Shown here: positions 43,788 through 52,379 of the stretch, one piece after another | Layout of the letters: each line of letters starts with the position of its first letter | Numbering within the stretch: the first letter of the stretch is position 1 | NCBI RefSeq assembly: GCF_011492945.1 | Contig: NZ_CP045120.1 | Span: 1-64,000, forward strand | Origin: Rubrobacter tropicus | GTDB taxonomy: Bacteria; Actinomycetota; Rubrobacteria; Rubrobacterales; Rubrobacteraceae | Direction: 5' to 3' | DNA: 64,000 nt | Translations under genes and position numbers: made by a program | Notes under the pieces: generated by a model | Seen by the model: only the letters and a program-made list of their open reading frames with translations | Told to the model about the DNA's origin: nothing | Databases searched by the model: none

Positions 43788-45343
43788 GCAAGACGGCCGG
43801 GCTCGACGCGTCTTCGGGCGGCGGCGAGGAACAGGACGCCGCGCGGACGCGCAAGCATTTTTTGGTCACGGCGGGCGGGGGGGCCCTGCTCGCGCTCTCC
43901 GGCCTCGCCGGTTTGGGACTCGTCGCTCGCGCGCCGGACGCGAACATCCGTGCGGGCGCCTCGCCGGCGCAGACGGGGCGGACGTGGGTCTTCCGCTCCC
44001 GCCCGGACCTACGGCCGCCCCCGGTCGAGGTGACAACGCCTGCCGGTGGGGCGTATCCGGGCTACGTCTTCGCCGCGGCGAAGAACGGCCCCGGCGAGGC
44101 GCACCCCTCTCAGGACGGGCCGATGATCCTGGACAACGAAGGCCGTCCCGTCTGGCTGTGGCCCGTGCGCGAAGAAGCGCGGGACGCGATGGACTTCAAG
44201 GCGCAGAGCTACCGGGGGAAGCCCGTCATCACCTGGTGGGAGGGCGTGCACGGGGGTTTCGGGCGGGGCGAGTACGTGATCTTCGACGACTCCTATCGCG
44301 AGGTGGCCCGGGTGCGGGCGGGCAACGGCTACGAGGGCGACCACCACGAGTTCCTGATTACCGCCCGCGACACAGCCCTGCTCGTCATCTACGGCCCGGC
44401 GCGCAGGGATCTCTCCGCTGTGGGAGGGGCCCCGGACGGGGCGGTGCTCGAAGGGGTGATCCAGGAGATAGACGTAGCTTCGGGCGAGGTCCTCTTCGAG
44501 TGGCACAGCCTGGAGCACGTGGACGTCTCCGAGTCCTACCGGCGGCCTCGGCCCGACCAGCGGGAGGCCTTCGACTACTTCCACATAAACTCCGTGGACG
44601 TCGACAAGGACGAGAACCTCATCGTCTCCGCCCGCAGGACCTCGGCCGTCTACAAGATCGACCGCCGGTCAGGCGAGGTCATCTGGCGCCTGGGCGGCAA
44701 GAGGAGCGACTTCGAGATGGGGGAGGGCGCCCGCTTCGCCTTCCAGCACGACGCCCGCCGCCACCCCGACGGCACCATCACCCTCTTCGACAACCGCGGC
44801 GAGGACATGCGAGAGCCTTCCCGGGCCGTCGCCCTCACGCTCGACGAGGGCGCAATGAAGGCGACGCTTGCCAGGGAGTACGTGCACCCCGACCGGTTCT
44901 TCGCCATCTTTCAGGGCAACGTCCAGGCGCTGCCGGGCGGCAACGTATTCGTCGGCTGGGGCAGCGCGCCGTACCTGTCCGAGTTCTCGCGCGAGGGGAA
45001 GCTGCTCTTCGACGCCCGCTTCCCCAGCGAGGCCGAGTCCTACAGGGCCTTTCGCTTCCCGTGGAAGGGCCTCCCGAAGGACCGGCCCGCGGTCGCCGCC
45101 GGACCCCGGAGCGAGGACCGTACCACCCTCTACGTCAGCTGGAACGGCGCCACGGAGGTCGCCGCATGGGAGGTGCTCGCGGGCCCCGCACCGGACCGGC
45201 TGGAGCCGCTGGGCTCGGCACCGCGAAGGGGCTTCGAGACCGCCATAACCTTCACCACCCCGGAGCCCTACGTCGCCGTTAGCGCCAAAGACCGCTCCGG
45301 GCTGACGCTCGCCACCTCGGAGGCGGTCCGGCTCGGGAGATGA
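43784..45343 (+). CDS. Arylsulfotransferase (ASST) family protein
   Basis: About 519 residues from a GTG coupled to the sulfatase. A short N-terminal helix (LLALSGLAGLGLVA) probably anchors or exports it. The rest is a beta-propeller with the ASST pattern: repeated strands ending in W (VITWWEGVHGG), DHHEFLITARDTALLVIYG, SGEVLFEWHSLEHVDV, FDYFHINSVDVDKDENLIVS, GEVIWRLGG and FAFQHDARRHPDGTITLFDN. The conserved His in HHEF/HINS/QHDAR form the family's active site. ASST moves sulfate between phenolic compounds without PAPS. Pairing with a sulfatase suggests sulfate turnover on a surface or external compound. Confidence 0.85.
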   Translation: MSKTAGLDASSGGGEEQDAARTRKHFLVTAGGGALLALSGLAGLGLVARAPDANIRAGASPAQTGRTWVFRSRPDLRPPPVEVTTPAGGAYPGYVFAAAKNGPGEAHPSQDGPMILDNEGRPVWLWPVREEARDAMDFKAQSYRGKPVITWWEGVHGGFGRGEYVIFDDSYREVARVRAGNGYEGDHHEFLITARDTALLVIYGPARRDLSAVGGAPDGAVLEGVIQEIDVASGEVLFEWHSLEHVDVSESYRRPRPDQREAFDYFHINSVDVDKDENLIVSARRTSAVYKIDRRSGEVIWRLGGKRSDFEMGEGARFAFQHDARRHPDGTITLFDNRGEDMREPSRAVALTLDEGAMKATLAREYVHPDRFFAIFQGNVQALPGGNVFVGWGSAPYLSEFSREGKLLFDARFPSEAESYRAFRFPWKGLPKDRPAVAAGPRSEDRTTLYVSWNGATEVAAWEVLAGPAPDRLEPLGSAPRRGFETAITFTTPEPYVAVSAKDRSGLTLATSEAVRLGR

Positions 45344-45471
45344 GGGGGCGGCCAGGATCGACCTCGCGTCCGCACGGCCTCGCGACGAGAAACGCGCCAC
45401 TCGCGTTTGCTCCTCATTTGGTGCAAGGGCTGGCCGCGCCGCCACCCGGATACGTCTTCCCGAAACCGTAC

Positions 45472-46293
45472 CTACGCCAGCAGCGCGACCGCGACTACGG
45501 CGGCGAGGGCGAAACGGTAGATGGCGAAGACCGTGAGACCGTGGTGCCTCAGGAAGCCGAGGAGGAACCTGATGGCCAGGTACCCCACGGCGGCGGACGA
45601 CGCGATGCCCAGCCCGAAGATCACCGCTTCGTGGGCGTCCATTCCTCCGACTATCGCCTTGGCCAAGCTGAACCCGGCGGCGATAGCGATGATGGGCACG
45701 CTCATCAGGAACGAGAAGCGGGCCGCCTCCTCCCGCCTCAAGCCCAGAAAGAGCCCCATCGCGATGGTAGCCCCCGAGCGCGAGACGCCGGGCACCAGCG
45801 CCGACGCCTGCGCCAGCCCTACGGCGAGCGCACCGGTAAAGCCAAGCTTCTCCATTCCGCGGTCCTTGCCCCCCGCGGCCTCGGCGACGAGAAACAGCGC
45901 CCCGACCAGCACGAGGTTAAAGACCACCACCCAAGGCGAGCGCACCGTGGGGCCGGCCAGGACGTCCTCGAAGAAGAAGCCGAAGATCCCGGCCGGCACT
46001 GTCGCCGCCAGGATAAGGAAGGCCATGCGCCGGTCGGGGTCCTCCGCGGCGCCGGCGCGTCGCGCGGGGCGGAGCAGGGCCCGGGCCATCCCGAGGAAGT
46101 CCCTCCAGAAAAAAGAGACCACGGCAAGGAGCGTGCCCGACTGTATCGCCGCGTCGAAGGGCAGCCCGAAGCGTTCCTGGTCCACGCCGAGGAATTGCTG
46201 GGCCAGAAGGAGGTGGCCGGAGCTGGAGACGGGGAGGAACTCCGTCAGCCCCTGCACCACGCCGAGCAGCGCCGCTTGCAGCAGTTCGAGCAC
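45472..46293 (-). CDS. uppP: Undecaprenyl-diphosphatase UppP (BacA)
   Basis: 273 residues from a GTG at 46293, matching the usual UppP length; the longer open frame adds an unlikely Arg/Pro-rich leader. Signature motifs EFLPVSSSGHLLLAQ near the N-terminus and PGVSRSGATIAMGLFLGL are intact, within ~8 membrane helices. UppP recycles undecaprenyl diphosphate, the lipid carrier of wall polymers, and gives bacitracin resistance. It faces the surface-modification operon tail to tail; the 128-base gap 45,344-45,471 has no gene. It could supply lipid carrier for the same surface pathway. Confidence 0.93.
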   Translation of the reverse strand: MLELLQAALLGVVQGLTEFLPVSSSGHLLLAQQFLGVDQERFGLPFDAAIQSGTLLAVVSFFWRDFLGMARALLRPARRAGAAEDPDRRMAFLILAATVPAGIFGFFFEDVLAGPTVRSPWVVVFNLVLVGALFLVAEAAGGKDRGMEKLGFTGALAVGLAQASALVPGVSRSGATIAMGLFLGLRREEAARFSFLMSVPIIAIAAGFSLAKAIVGGMDAHEAVIFGLGIASSAAVGYLAIRFLLGFLRHHGLTVFAIYRFALAAVVAVALLA

Positions 46294-46339
46294 GCGGGGT
46301 AGTTTAACCTTTGCGGGCGGGAGACGCGGTCTTCGGGGA

Positions 46340-46363
46340 GGCGCGGTCCGGCCGGACCGCGCC
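46340..46363. repeat. 24-bp perfect palindrome between uppP and phosphatase
   Basis: GGCGCGGTCCGG is followed immediately by its complement CCGGACCGCGCC. It lies 96 bases downstream of the phosphatase stop and upstream of the uppP start, so it may act as a terminator for one gene or an operator for the other. The remainder of 46,294-46,459 has no gene. Confidence 0.55.
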
Positions 46364-46459
46364 CCGCTTCGTCGCCTGCTCGGGCGAGGAAGCATGTCCA
46401 TGCCCGCGGGTGCTTCGGCCAAGCCGCCGAGGGCGAGGCGGGTTGCCTGAGGGGGCGGG

Positions 46460-47677
46460 TCAGCCCGCCGCGTCGAGCCCCATCGCCCCCATCATCGCCC
46501 CGTGGATGCGGGTGTTCTCGTAGGCGCCCTCCAGCTGGTCGGCGCCGGGGCCCATCGCGGTGAGCGGGACGTCCACGGCGGTGTGGTCCGACGTGCTGCA
46601 GTCGAGCACAAACTCCTGGTCGGCGGAGCCCGCGACCTCGAACGGCCCGTCGTCGCCCCCCTCGGCGCCGCCCCCTTCGGCGGGGGCCTCGACGCTCAGC
46701 CCGCAGGTCTCGTGGTCCCCGACCACGATCAGCAGCGTGTCGCCTTCTTCCTCGGCGAAGTCTCTCGCCACCCGCACGGACCGGTCCAGCGCCTTCCCCG
46801 CGCGCAGCATCTCGCCCGCGTTCCTAGCGTGCCCCATCGCGTCGATGGCCTCCTCCTCGACCAACAAGAAGAAGCCCTGGCGGTCCTGGGAGAGGACGGA
46901 TATGGCCTTTCGGGTCATCTCCGGCAAGGGGACTGAGGGCGCGTAGGAGCCGCCCCCGCTCTCGGAGTCGGCCTCGTACATGGCCTCCTCGGCGAAGAGC
47001 CCGAGAAGCCTCGACCCCCCGCCGGCACCGCGGTTCTCCAGGCCGGCCCGCCCGTCGACGTAGGCGTAGCCCCGCTCCCGGGCGCGTTCGGTCAGGTCGT
47101 CGGGCTCCCCTTCGGCGGCCTTCCAGAAGCGGCGCCCACCGCCCAAGATCACGTCGAGCTCGCCGCCCCGGAGGTACTGGCGCGCGATCTCCCGGTGCAG
47201 GCCGCGGTCCTCGACGTGCGCCGCGAAGGCCGCCGGGGTGGCGTCGGTCACCTGGCTGGTCGTAACGATGCCGGTCGCCTTGCCGGCGGCGGCTGCCCGC
47301 TCGAGCACGGTGGGGACCGGGTTGCCCACGGCGTCGACACCCGCCCGGCCGTTGTGGGTCTTCGCGCCCGAGGCCATCGCGGTCGCCGCGGCGGCCGAGT
47401 CCGTGACCGGTGAGACGCGCTCGGCTGAGTTCGTCCCGACACGCCCCTGGACGGGCAGGGCGTCCATGGTCAGGGTCCCGTGGGCGCCGGCCTCCGCGAG
47501 CTGTATCGCGTCGCGCTGGGCCGCCCCCATCCCGTCGCCAACTATCAGGATGACGTTCCGGGCCTCACCGGAGCCCGGGAGGATCCCGCACCCGGCGGGG
47601 ATTGCGAGCATGGCGGCGACGCCAGCGGCGATCGCGAGCGGGCATCCGACTTGGCTCCGGACGCCGTGGTCGTGCAC
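46460..47677 (-). CDS. Alkaline phosphatase (PhoA family, lipoprotein-like)
   Basis: About 405 residues from a GTG at 47677; an ATG at 47611 lies too close to the lipobox, and the frame to 48217 looks random. A hydrophobic lead ends in AIPAGC, a lipobox. Metal-site motifs are VILIVGDGMGAAQRDA, the nucleophile Ser in VTDSAAAATAMASGAKT, EEEAIDAMGHARN, VVGDHETCG and SDHTAVDVPL. It releases phosphate from esters outside the cell. No PHO-type box is obvious in front of it. The 5' end is the least certain part. Confidence 0.87.
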   Translation of the reverse strand: MHDHGVRSQVGCPLAIAAGVAAMLAIPAGCGILPGSGEARNVILIVGDGMGAAQRDAIQLAEAGAHGTLTMDALPVQGRVGTNSAERVSPVTDSAAAATAMASGAKTHNGRAGVDAVGNPVPTVLERAAAAGKATGIVTTSQVTDATPAAFAAHVEDRGLHREIARQYLRGGELDVILGGGRRFWKAAEGEPDDLTERARERGYAYVDGRAGLENRGAGGGSRLLGLFAEEAMYEADSESGGGSYAPSVPLPEMTRKAISVLSQDRQGFFLLVEEEAIDAMGHARNAGEMLRAGKALDRSVRVARDFAEEEGDTLLIVVGDHETCGLSVEAPAEGGGAEGGDDGPFEVAGSADQEFVLDCSTSDHTAVDVPLTAMGPGADQLEGAYENTRIHGAMMGAMGLDAAG

Positions 47678-47944
47678 GACGCACCCGCGCGTCGCGCGAT
47701 CCCGCAGGCGCAGGAAACGCGAGATCCGCACGAGGTCCACGGCGACCTGCAACGCGCCGCGGAGCGCGCAGGCGCGCACGCCTCCATGCCCCTGTAGTTC
47801 CGACTTCACAGTGTGGGCAAGCATAGGCGGCCCCGACGCGGGCCGCATCAGGCGGATGGGCCAACGTTGCCTGGTCCCATCGTGCCAAAAACGGGCGGAC
47901 CGTGGCGCGAACCCCGCAGTGCGCCCTCGCCGACCATGCCACTG

Positions 47945-47968
47945 TACAATGCGTCCCATGCATGGGAC
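47945..47968 (+). promoter_or_regulatory. Leaderless promoter and palindromic operator of the ArsR gene
   Basis: TACAAT (-10) at 47945-47950 ends 7 bases before the ATG at 47958, so transcription should begin at or next to the start codon. A perfect 16-bp palindrome, GTCCCATGCATGGGAC (47953-47968), is centred on the start codon. Autorepression by the encoded ArsR protein is a natural reading. The remaining 47,678-47,944 has no gene. Confidence 0.6.
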
Positions 47969-48296
47969 CCGCCGCACCCGCCCGGCCGAGGCCGGGCCGG
48001 CAGACGCGCACATCGCGCCCGAGATTCGCGAGGCCAGCGAGCTCCTCAAGGTGCTGGGCGATCTCACCCGGATGCGCCTGCTCTGCGCCCTGCTCCGGGA
48101 GGGGGAGCTCTCGGTCGGCGGCCTGCAGGCCGCCCTCGGCATGAGCCAGTCGGCCGTCTCCCACCAGCTCAGGGTTCTGCGCGATGCCCGCCTCGTCGGC
48201 TTCGAGAGGTCTGGCAAGACGGTCCGCTACTCGCTGGCGGACGACCACGTCCGCGACCTGCTCCGGGTCGTCCTCGAACACGCCCGACACGACTGA
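47958..48296 (+). CDS. ArsR/SmtB-family metal-sensing repressor
   Basis: A 112-residue winged-helix repressor. The recognition helix region is LSVGGLQAALGMSQSAVSHQL, with the wing GFERSGKTVRYSL. It lacks the CVC motif of CadC. His/Asp residues near the C-terminal helix (DDHVRDLLRVVLEHARHD) match the alpha-5 zinc site of CzrA/SmtB-type sensors. No ribosome site precedes it, consistent with a leaderless mRNA. The downstream promoter (48323) has a TTCATATGAA palindrome typical of this class, so it probably controls the exporter operon. Confidence 0.85.
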   Translation: MHGTRRTRPAEAGPADAHIAPEIREASELLKVLGDLTRMRLLCALLREGELSVGGLQAALGMSQSAVSHQLRVLRDARLVGFERSGKTVRYSLADDHVRDLLRVVLEHARHD

Positions 48297-48322
48297 AGGC
48301 GACCCCCTGAGGTCCCGACCTC

Positions 48323-48363
48323 TTGACACCCCGTCCCAACACATGTATATTTGTTCATATGAA
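48323..48363 (+). promoter_or_regulatory. Promoter with ArsR-type operator before the exporter operon
   Basis: TTGACA at 48323 and TATATT at 48346 are separated by exactly 17 bases. The palindrome TTCATATGAA at 48354-48363 covers the expected transcription start. AT-rich TGTTCATATGAA sequences are known sites of SmtB/CzrA-type repressors. This is the most AT-rich point in the neighbourhood. Confidence 0.75.
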
Positions 48364-48399
48364 TTACGAATCATACTATGGGCGTGGGGGAGGTAGGTC

Positions 48400-49047
48400 G
48401 TGACGATCGCCTCGCTCGTGCTACTGGCGCTCTACCTGGCGCTCGCCTTCGGCGGGCGGACGCTCGTGCAGCTCCGCTCTACGGGCTCGACGGGCTTCAA
48501 GGGGATAAGCGGGCGCCCGTTTTCCGCGGAGTGGGCCGGGGGCGTGCTCTTCGTCGCCGCCGTGGTGCTCTTCCTCGCCGCGCCGCTGCTGGCCCTGGCG
48601 GGGGCGGCGGAACCCATCGCCGCCCTGGACGGGCCGCTCGGGCACGCTCTGGGCTTCGTGCTGTTCTTTGCGGGCCTGACGGGCACCCTCGTGGCTCAAT
48701 GGGCGATGGGCCGGTCGTGGCGCATAGGGGTCGATGAAAAGGAGAAGACCGAGCTCGTCACCGCGGGCCCTTTCGCGCTCGTGCGCAACCCGATCTTCTC
48801 GGCGATGGTGCCGGCATTCGCGGGCCTCGCGCTGCTGGTCCCGAACGCCGCGTCCCTGTTGGGGGCGGCGGCGCTGGTCGCGGCGGTGGAGATACAGGTG
48901 CGGCTCGTAGAGGAGCCGTACCTGCTCCGCGCGCACGGCGCCCGCTACGCCGGCTACGCGTCGAGGGTGGGGCGCTTCGTGCCGGGCGTGGGGCTTCTGA
49001 GGGCCGCTGGGGTCCGCCCGCCGCGGGCGCGGGGTGGGTTGCGTTGA
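48400..49047 (+). CDS. Isoprenylcysteine methyltransferase-like (ICMT/PEMT) membrane protein
   Basis: A 215-residue membrane protein from a GTG behind GGGGGAGG. Five or six helices are followed by the ICMT-type signature: TAGPFALVRNPIFSAM and later EEPYLLRAHGARYAGYASRV. This family includes phospholipid and isoprenylcysteine methyltransferases; bacterial members often sit in metal-export operons as NnrU-like or ICMT-like genes of unknown substrate. The promoter upstream is shared with the CDF exporter, so it is likely induced by metal. Confidence 0.83.
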   Translation: MTIASLVLLALYLALAFGGRTLVQLRSTGSTGFKGISGRPFSAEWAGGVLFVAAVVLFLAAPLLALAGAAEPIAALDGPLGHALGFVLFFAGLTGTLVAQWAMGRSWRIGVDEKEKTELVTAGPFALVRNPIFSAMVPAFAGLALLVPNAASLLGAAALVAAVEIQVRLVEEPYLLRAHGARYAGYASRVGRFVPGVGLLRAAGVRPPRARGGLR

Positions 49048-49078
49048 TTAACCCCGGGCGATACGGGGAGAGCTGACG

Positions 49079-50122
49079 ATGGCGCATTCGCACCCCCACG
49101 AAGACCACCGCCACCCCCACTCGGACGAGCAGCACGGGCACGGCGGGCGCCCGCAAAACGGCGGCGGGGGGCATTCGCACGATGGGCACTCCCACGGCAA
49201 CGCTGACAGGCGGGCGCTCGCGGTCGTCTTCGGCCTGACGACGACCTTCCTCGTCGTCGAGGTGATCGGCGGCCTCCTAACCGGCTCCCTGGCGCTACTG
49301 GCGGACGCCGGGCACATGGCCTCGGACTCCGCCTCCATCGGGCTCGCGCTCTTCGCCTTCTGGCTCTCGGCCAAGCCCGCAACCCCCAACAGGAGCTTCG
49401 GCTACAAGCGGGCCGAGATCCTGGCGGCCCTCTTCAACGGCATGACGCTCGTGGCGATCTCTATCTGGATCTTCGTCGAGGCCTATAGGCGCCTGCAGGA
49501 GCCGCCGGAGATCCTGGGCGGCTGGATGCTCGCCGTCGCCGTGTTGGGGCTCGTCATCAACGCGGCGGGGGCCGCGATCCTGATGCGCTCGGGGGGCGAG
49601 AGCCTGAACCTCCAGGGGGCCTTGAGGCACGTGATCGCGGACGTTATGGGATCGGTGGGCGCCATAGCCGCCTCCCTCGTCATCATCCTCACGGGGTGGG
49701 TGTACGCCGACCCGATCATCAGCGCCCTAATCGGCCTGTTGGTCCTGGGCTCCTCGTGGAAGCTGCTCAAGGAGTCGGTGAACGTCCTCCTGGAGCAGGC
49801 CCCGCGGGGCATCGACGCCGAGGCGGTGGGAAGGAAGATGGTCGAGGTGGAGGGCGTCGTGGAGGTGCACGACCTCCACGTCTGGACCATCACGAGCGGC
49901 TTCCCGGCGCTGGCCGCCCACGTCCTCGTCGGCAACGAGGTGGACTGCCACGAGCGCCGCCGGGAGATCGAGAAGGTGCTCTCCGGGGAGTTCGGCATAG
50001 AGCACACGACGCTGCAGGTGGACCACGTGGGCGACCACGGACCCGAGGGCGAAGGGAGGCGCCTCGAGTTCCTCCCGCGCGGCGAGGAGGGGGGCGCGGC
50101 ACCGTTCCGGCCGGGCCATTGA
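49079..50122 (+). CDS. czcD: CDF-family Zn2+/Cd2+ exporter (CzcD-like)
   Basis: A 347-residue cation diffusion facilitator. The cytoplasmic N-terminus is very His-rich (HSHPHEDHRHPHSDEQHGHG, with more His later). Six membrane helices carry metal-site pairs in DAGHMASDS (helix 2) and HVIADVMGS (helix 5), the Zn/Cd-type pattern. The C-terminal domain (DLHVWTITSGFPALAAHVLV) is the metallochaperone-like fold. It exports Zn2+ or Cd2+ in exchange for protons. It overlaps the next gene as TTGA, and should be controlled by the ArsR repressor upstream. Confidence 0.93.
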   Translation: MAHSHPHEDHRHPHSDEQHGHGGRPQNGGGGHSHDGHSHGNADRRALAVVFGLTTTFLVVEVIGGLLTGSLALLADAGHMASDSASIGLALFAFWLSAKPATPNRSFGYKRAEILAALFNGMTLVAISIWIFVEAYRRLQEPPEILGGWMLAVAVLGLVINAAGAAILMRSGGESLNLQGALRHVIADVMGSVGAIAASLVIILTGWVYADPIISALIGLLVLGSSWKLLKESVNVLLEQAPRGIDAEAVGRKMVEVEGVVEVHDLHVWTITSGFPALAAHVLVGNEVDCHERRREIEKVLSGEFGIEHTTLQVDHVGDHGPEGEGRRLEFLPRGEEGGAAPFRPGH

Positions 50123-50457
50123 GCGAAACCCCCGAGCGCCTTCTTATCCCGGCCGCCGGACCGGCTAGCGGCACCCTGCCGGTTGCCCTGCCGTTCGCCA
50201 GCCTCGCCATGGTGGCCTTCTTCGGCGCGCTGGTGGTGCTATCCCTGCTGGTCGCCAGCGGCCGGATCCGGCTTCCCAAACGCTTGTCGGGCACGCTGCT
50301 CTTCCTCGCCGGCCTGGCACTCGCGTCCGTCGCGTTCGCCGCCCCGGTGTTCCCACTTGCCTCGCTCCCGCCGGGGCCTCGGTGGCCGCTGGCGCGAGAT
50401 CGGCACCGGATCTTCACCGGCGGTTCACGGCTTCTTCACAACGCCAGCCTACACTGA
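50119..50457 (+). CDS. Two-helix membrane protein coupled to czcD
   Basis: A 112-residue protein from a TTG overlapping the czcD stop. Two hydrophobic segments (ASLAMVAFFGALVVLSLLVA and LLFLAGLALASVAFAAP) are separated by a basic loop. The C-terminal ~25 residues overlap the TTCAC promoter boxes of the next gene and may be incidental. No family recognised. Confidence 0.5.
   Translation: MSETPERLLIPAAGPASGTLPVALPFASLAMVAFFGALVVLSLLVASGRIRLPKRLSGTLLFLAGLALASVAFAAPVFPLASLPPGPRWPLARDRHRIFTGGSRLLHNASLH
50413..50455 (+). promoter_or_regulatory. Triple TTCAC promoter (response-regulator type), copy 1
   Basis: TTCAC occurs at 50413, 50424 and 50435, an exact 11-bp period (one helical turn). TACACT follows at 50450, leaving a 10-base gap. 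OmpR/PhoP-type regulators bind such direct repeats in place of a -35 element. The same design recurs at 53002. The GGATCTTCAC start is identical in both. Confidence 0.75.
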
Positions 50458-50481
50458 TCGCACAGGCAAACTTTAGAGGAG

Positions 50482-51258
50482 ATGATGATCGTGAAGACCA
50501 TAAACGCGGAGAGCGGCGACGCCGGGGGCGGCGGGCTGAGGTCGAAGCTTCTGGCGGGCGGGCTGGCCGTCGCCGCGCTGATCGCGGTGGGGGCCGGCGG
50601 GATAGCCTACGCGCACGGCGACGACCAGGAGGGCTCTATGATGGGTGGGGGCGGCCCGGGCTCCATGATGGAGAACGGCGGGACGGGCTCGATGATGGAC
50701 GGCGGCATGATGGGCGGCGATGAGACGCGGGCGATGGGCTCCTTCGAGCAGGACAAGCCGTTCGATCTGCAGTTCATCGACCAGATGATCATGCACCACG
50801 AGGGCGCGATCATGTCCTCCGAGCACATGATCTCCGACTCGAAGCGGCCCGAGCTCCGGAAGCTCGCCGAGAGCATCCAGCGGAGCCAGGCCGAGCAGGT
50901 CGAGCGGATGCAAGACATGCGCAAGGACTGGTACCCCGACGCCGGGCGGACCTTCGGCATGATGGACCCGAGCCAGATGGACGGGATGATGGGCGACGGG
51001 ATGATGAATGAGATGATGGAAGGGATGATGGGCGGCTCCATGCGGGAGACGATGGGCGCCGACGCGACAGACGAGATGTTCCTCGAGATGATGATCCCGC
51101 ACCACCAGATGGCCGTCGAGATGTCCGAGAAGGCGCTCGAGGAGGCCGACCATCCCGAACTGAAGGACCTCGCCCAGAAGATCGAAGACGAGCAGTCGGC
51201 CCAGATAGAGCTGATGAAGGGCTACCTGGACGAGATCGAGGCCGCATCCAAGAGCTAA
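50482..51258 (+). CDS. DUF305 protein, copy 2 (exported, Met-rich)
   Basis: A 258-residue exported protein with a ribosome site TAGAGGAG. After a signal helix ending AYAHGDD, a run of Met/Gly ([22 protein letters not shown]) leads into the DUF305 bundle: [20 protein letters not shown] and [20 protein letters not shown]. Many Met ([20 protein letters not shown]) fill the loop between the halves. Copper or silver binding is a strong guess. The triple TTCAC promoter suggests control by the two-component system at 54103. It differs from copy 1 in its two Met-dense loops. Confidence 0.88.
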   Translation: MMIVKTINAESGDAGGGGLRSKLLAGGLAVAALIAVGAGGIAYAHGDDQEGSMMGGGGPGSMMENGGTGSMMDGGMMGGDETRAMGSFEQDKPFDLQFIDQMIMHHEGAIMSSEHMISDSKRPELRKLAESIQRSQAEQVERMQDMRKDWYPDAGRTFGMMDPSQMDGMMGDGMMNEMMEGMMGGSMRETMGADATDEMFLEMMIPHHQMAVEMSEKALEEADHPELKDLAQKIEDEQSAQIELMKGYLDEIEAASKS

Positions 51259-51270
51259 CGATCCCCGACC

Positions 51271-51303
51271 GGGGGCGGCGCATTTCGTCGCCCCCAATCT
51301 TTG
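51271..51303 (+). terminator. Terminator after the DUF305 gene
   Basis: GGGGGCG pairs with CGCCCCC around an 11-base loop, followed by AATCTTT. The stem starts 12 bases after the stop. Confidence 0.7.
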
Positions 51304-51350
51304 GGAAACGGACAGGCCGGAAACTCAGGACGCAAAGGAGAGCAGAAAAA

Positions 51351-52226
51351 ATGGCGAATACCGAGCAGCAGATAGAGCAGAAGGGCTACGCCCACCTGGA
51401 GGCGCTCGTGAGCACCGACTGGGTCGCCGAGCACCTGAACGACCTCGAGAACGTGCGCATCGTGGAGAGCGACGAGGACGTCCTGCTCTACGAGGTGGGG
51501 CACATCCCGAACGCGGTCAAGATCGACTGGGTCGAGGACCTGAACGACCCGCTGGTGCGCGACTACCTCGACCCCGAGAAGTTCGCCCGCTTGATGTCAG
51601 AGAAGGGCATCGGCCCGGACACGAAGGTCGTCTTCTACGGGGACAAGAACAACTGGTGGGCCACCTACGCCCTGTGGGTCTTCCGCCTCTTCGGCCACGA
51701 CAACGTCGCCGTCATGGACGGCGGGCGCGTCAAGTGGGAGGCCGAGGGCCGCGAGATGACCCAGGAGGTCCCCTCGGTGCCGCAGGCGCAGTACCCGACC
51801 CCGACCCGCGACGACTCGGTTATCCGGGCCTTCAAGGCCGACGTCGAGCAGCACCTGCAGGCCAACGGCTCGATGATCGACGTCAGGAGCCCAGGCGAGT
51901 ACTCGGGCGAGCTGCTCCACATGCCGGACTACCCGCAGGAGGGCGCCTTGCGGGGCGGGCACATCCCTGGTGCTGCGAACGTGCCGTGGGCGCGGGCCGC
52001 TAGGGAGGACGGCACCTTCAAGAGCGCCGACGAGCTCAAGGAGATTTACGAGGGGGAGGCCGGCCTCTCCGGCGACTCCGAGGTCGTGGCCTACTGCCGC
52101 ATCGGGGAGCGCTCGAGCCACACCTGGTTCGTGCTCAGCTACCTGCTCGGCTACGACAGCGTCCGCAACTACGACGGCTCCTGGACGGAGTGGGGCAACT
52201 CCGTGGGCGCCCCCATCGAGCGCTAG
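51351..52226 (+). CDS. Thiosulfate sulfurtransferase (tandem rhodanese)
   Basis: A 291-residue protein behind AAAGGAGAG. Two rhodanese domains: an inactive N-terminal one ([17 protein letters not shown], with the active-site loop FYGDKNN lacking Cys) and a catalytic C-terminal one ([15 protein letters not shown], then the loop YCRIGERSS with the active Cys). Length and order match actinobacterial CysA/SseA enzymes, which move sulfane sulfur from thiosulfate to cyanide or thiols. Its role here, amid metal and thiol-redox genes, may be sulfide or thiol homeostasis. Confidence 0.92.
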   Translation: MANTEQQIEQKGYAHLEALVSTDWVAEHLNDLENVRIVESDEDVLLYEVGHIPNAVKIDWVEDLNDPLVRDYLDPEKFARLMSEKGIGPDTKVVFYGDKNNWWATYALWVFRLFGHDNVAVMDGGRVKWEAEGREMTQEVPSVPQAQYPTPTRDDSVIRAFKADVEQHLQANGSMIDVRSPGEYSGELLHMPDYPQEGALRGGHIPGAANVPWARAAREDGTFKSADELKEIYEGEAGLSGDSEVVAYCRIGERSSHTWFVLSYLLGYDSVRNYDGSWTEWGNSVGAPIER

Positions 52227-52379
52227 AGACCGCAAGCGTTGGACCGTAAACAGCGCGTAGCCTATCTCGTGGACCACTTCGGGAACCCCCGCCACAAGGG
52301 GGTTCCCGAGGGGGCGGGCAGGGGGACGGAGATAGGGTCTTCGCTTTGGCGCTCCCGCGCGCCGGGAGAGGCGGTAACG

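Noticed and set aside
47678-48217. N-terminal extension of the alkaline phosphatase to 48217
   Set aside because: It would overlap the ArsR gene and its promoter on the other strand, and the extra 180 residues look random.
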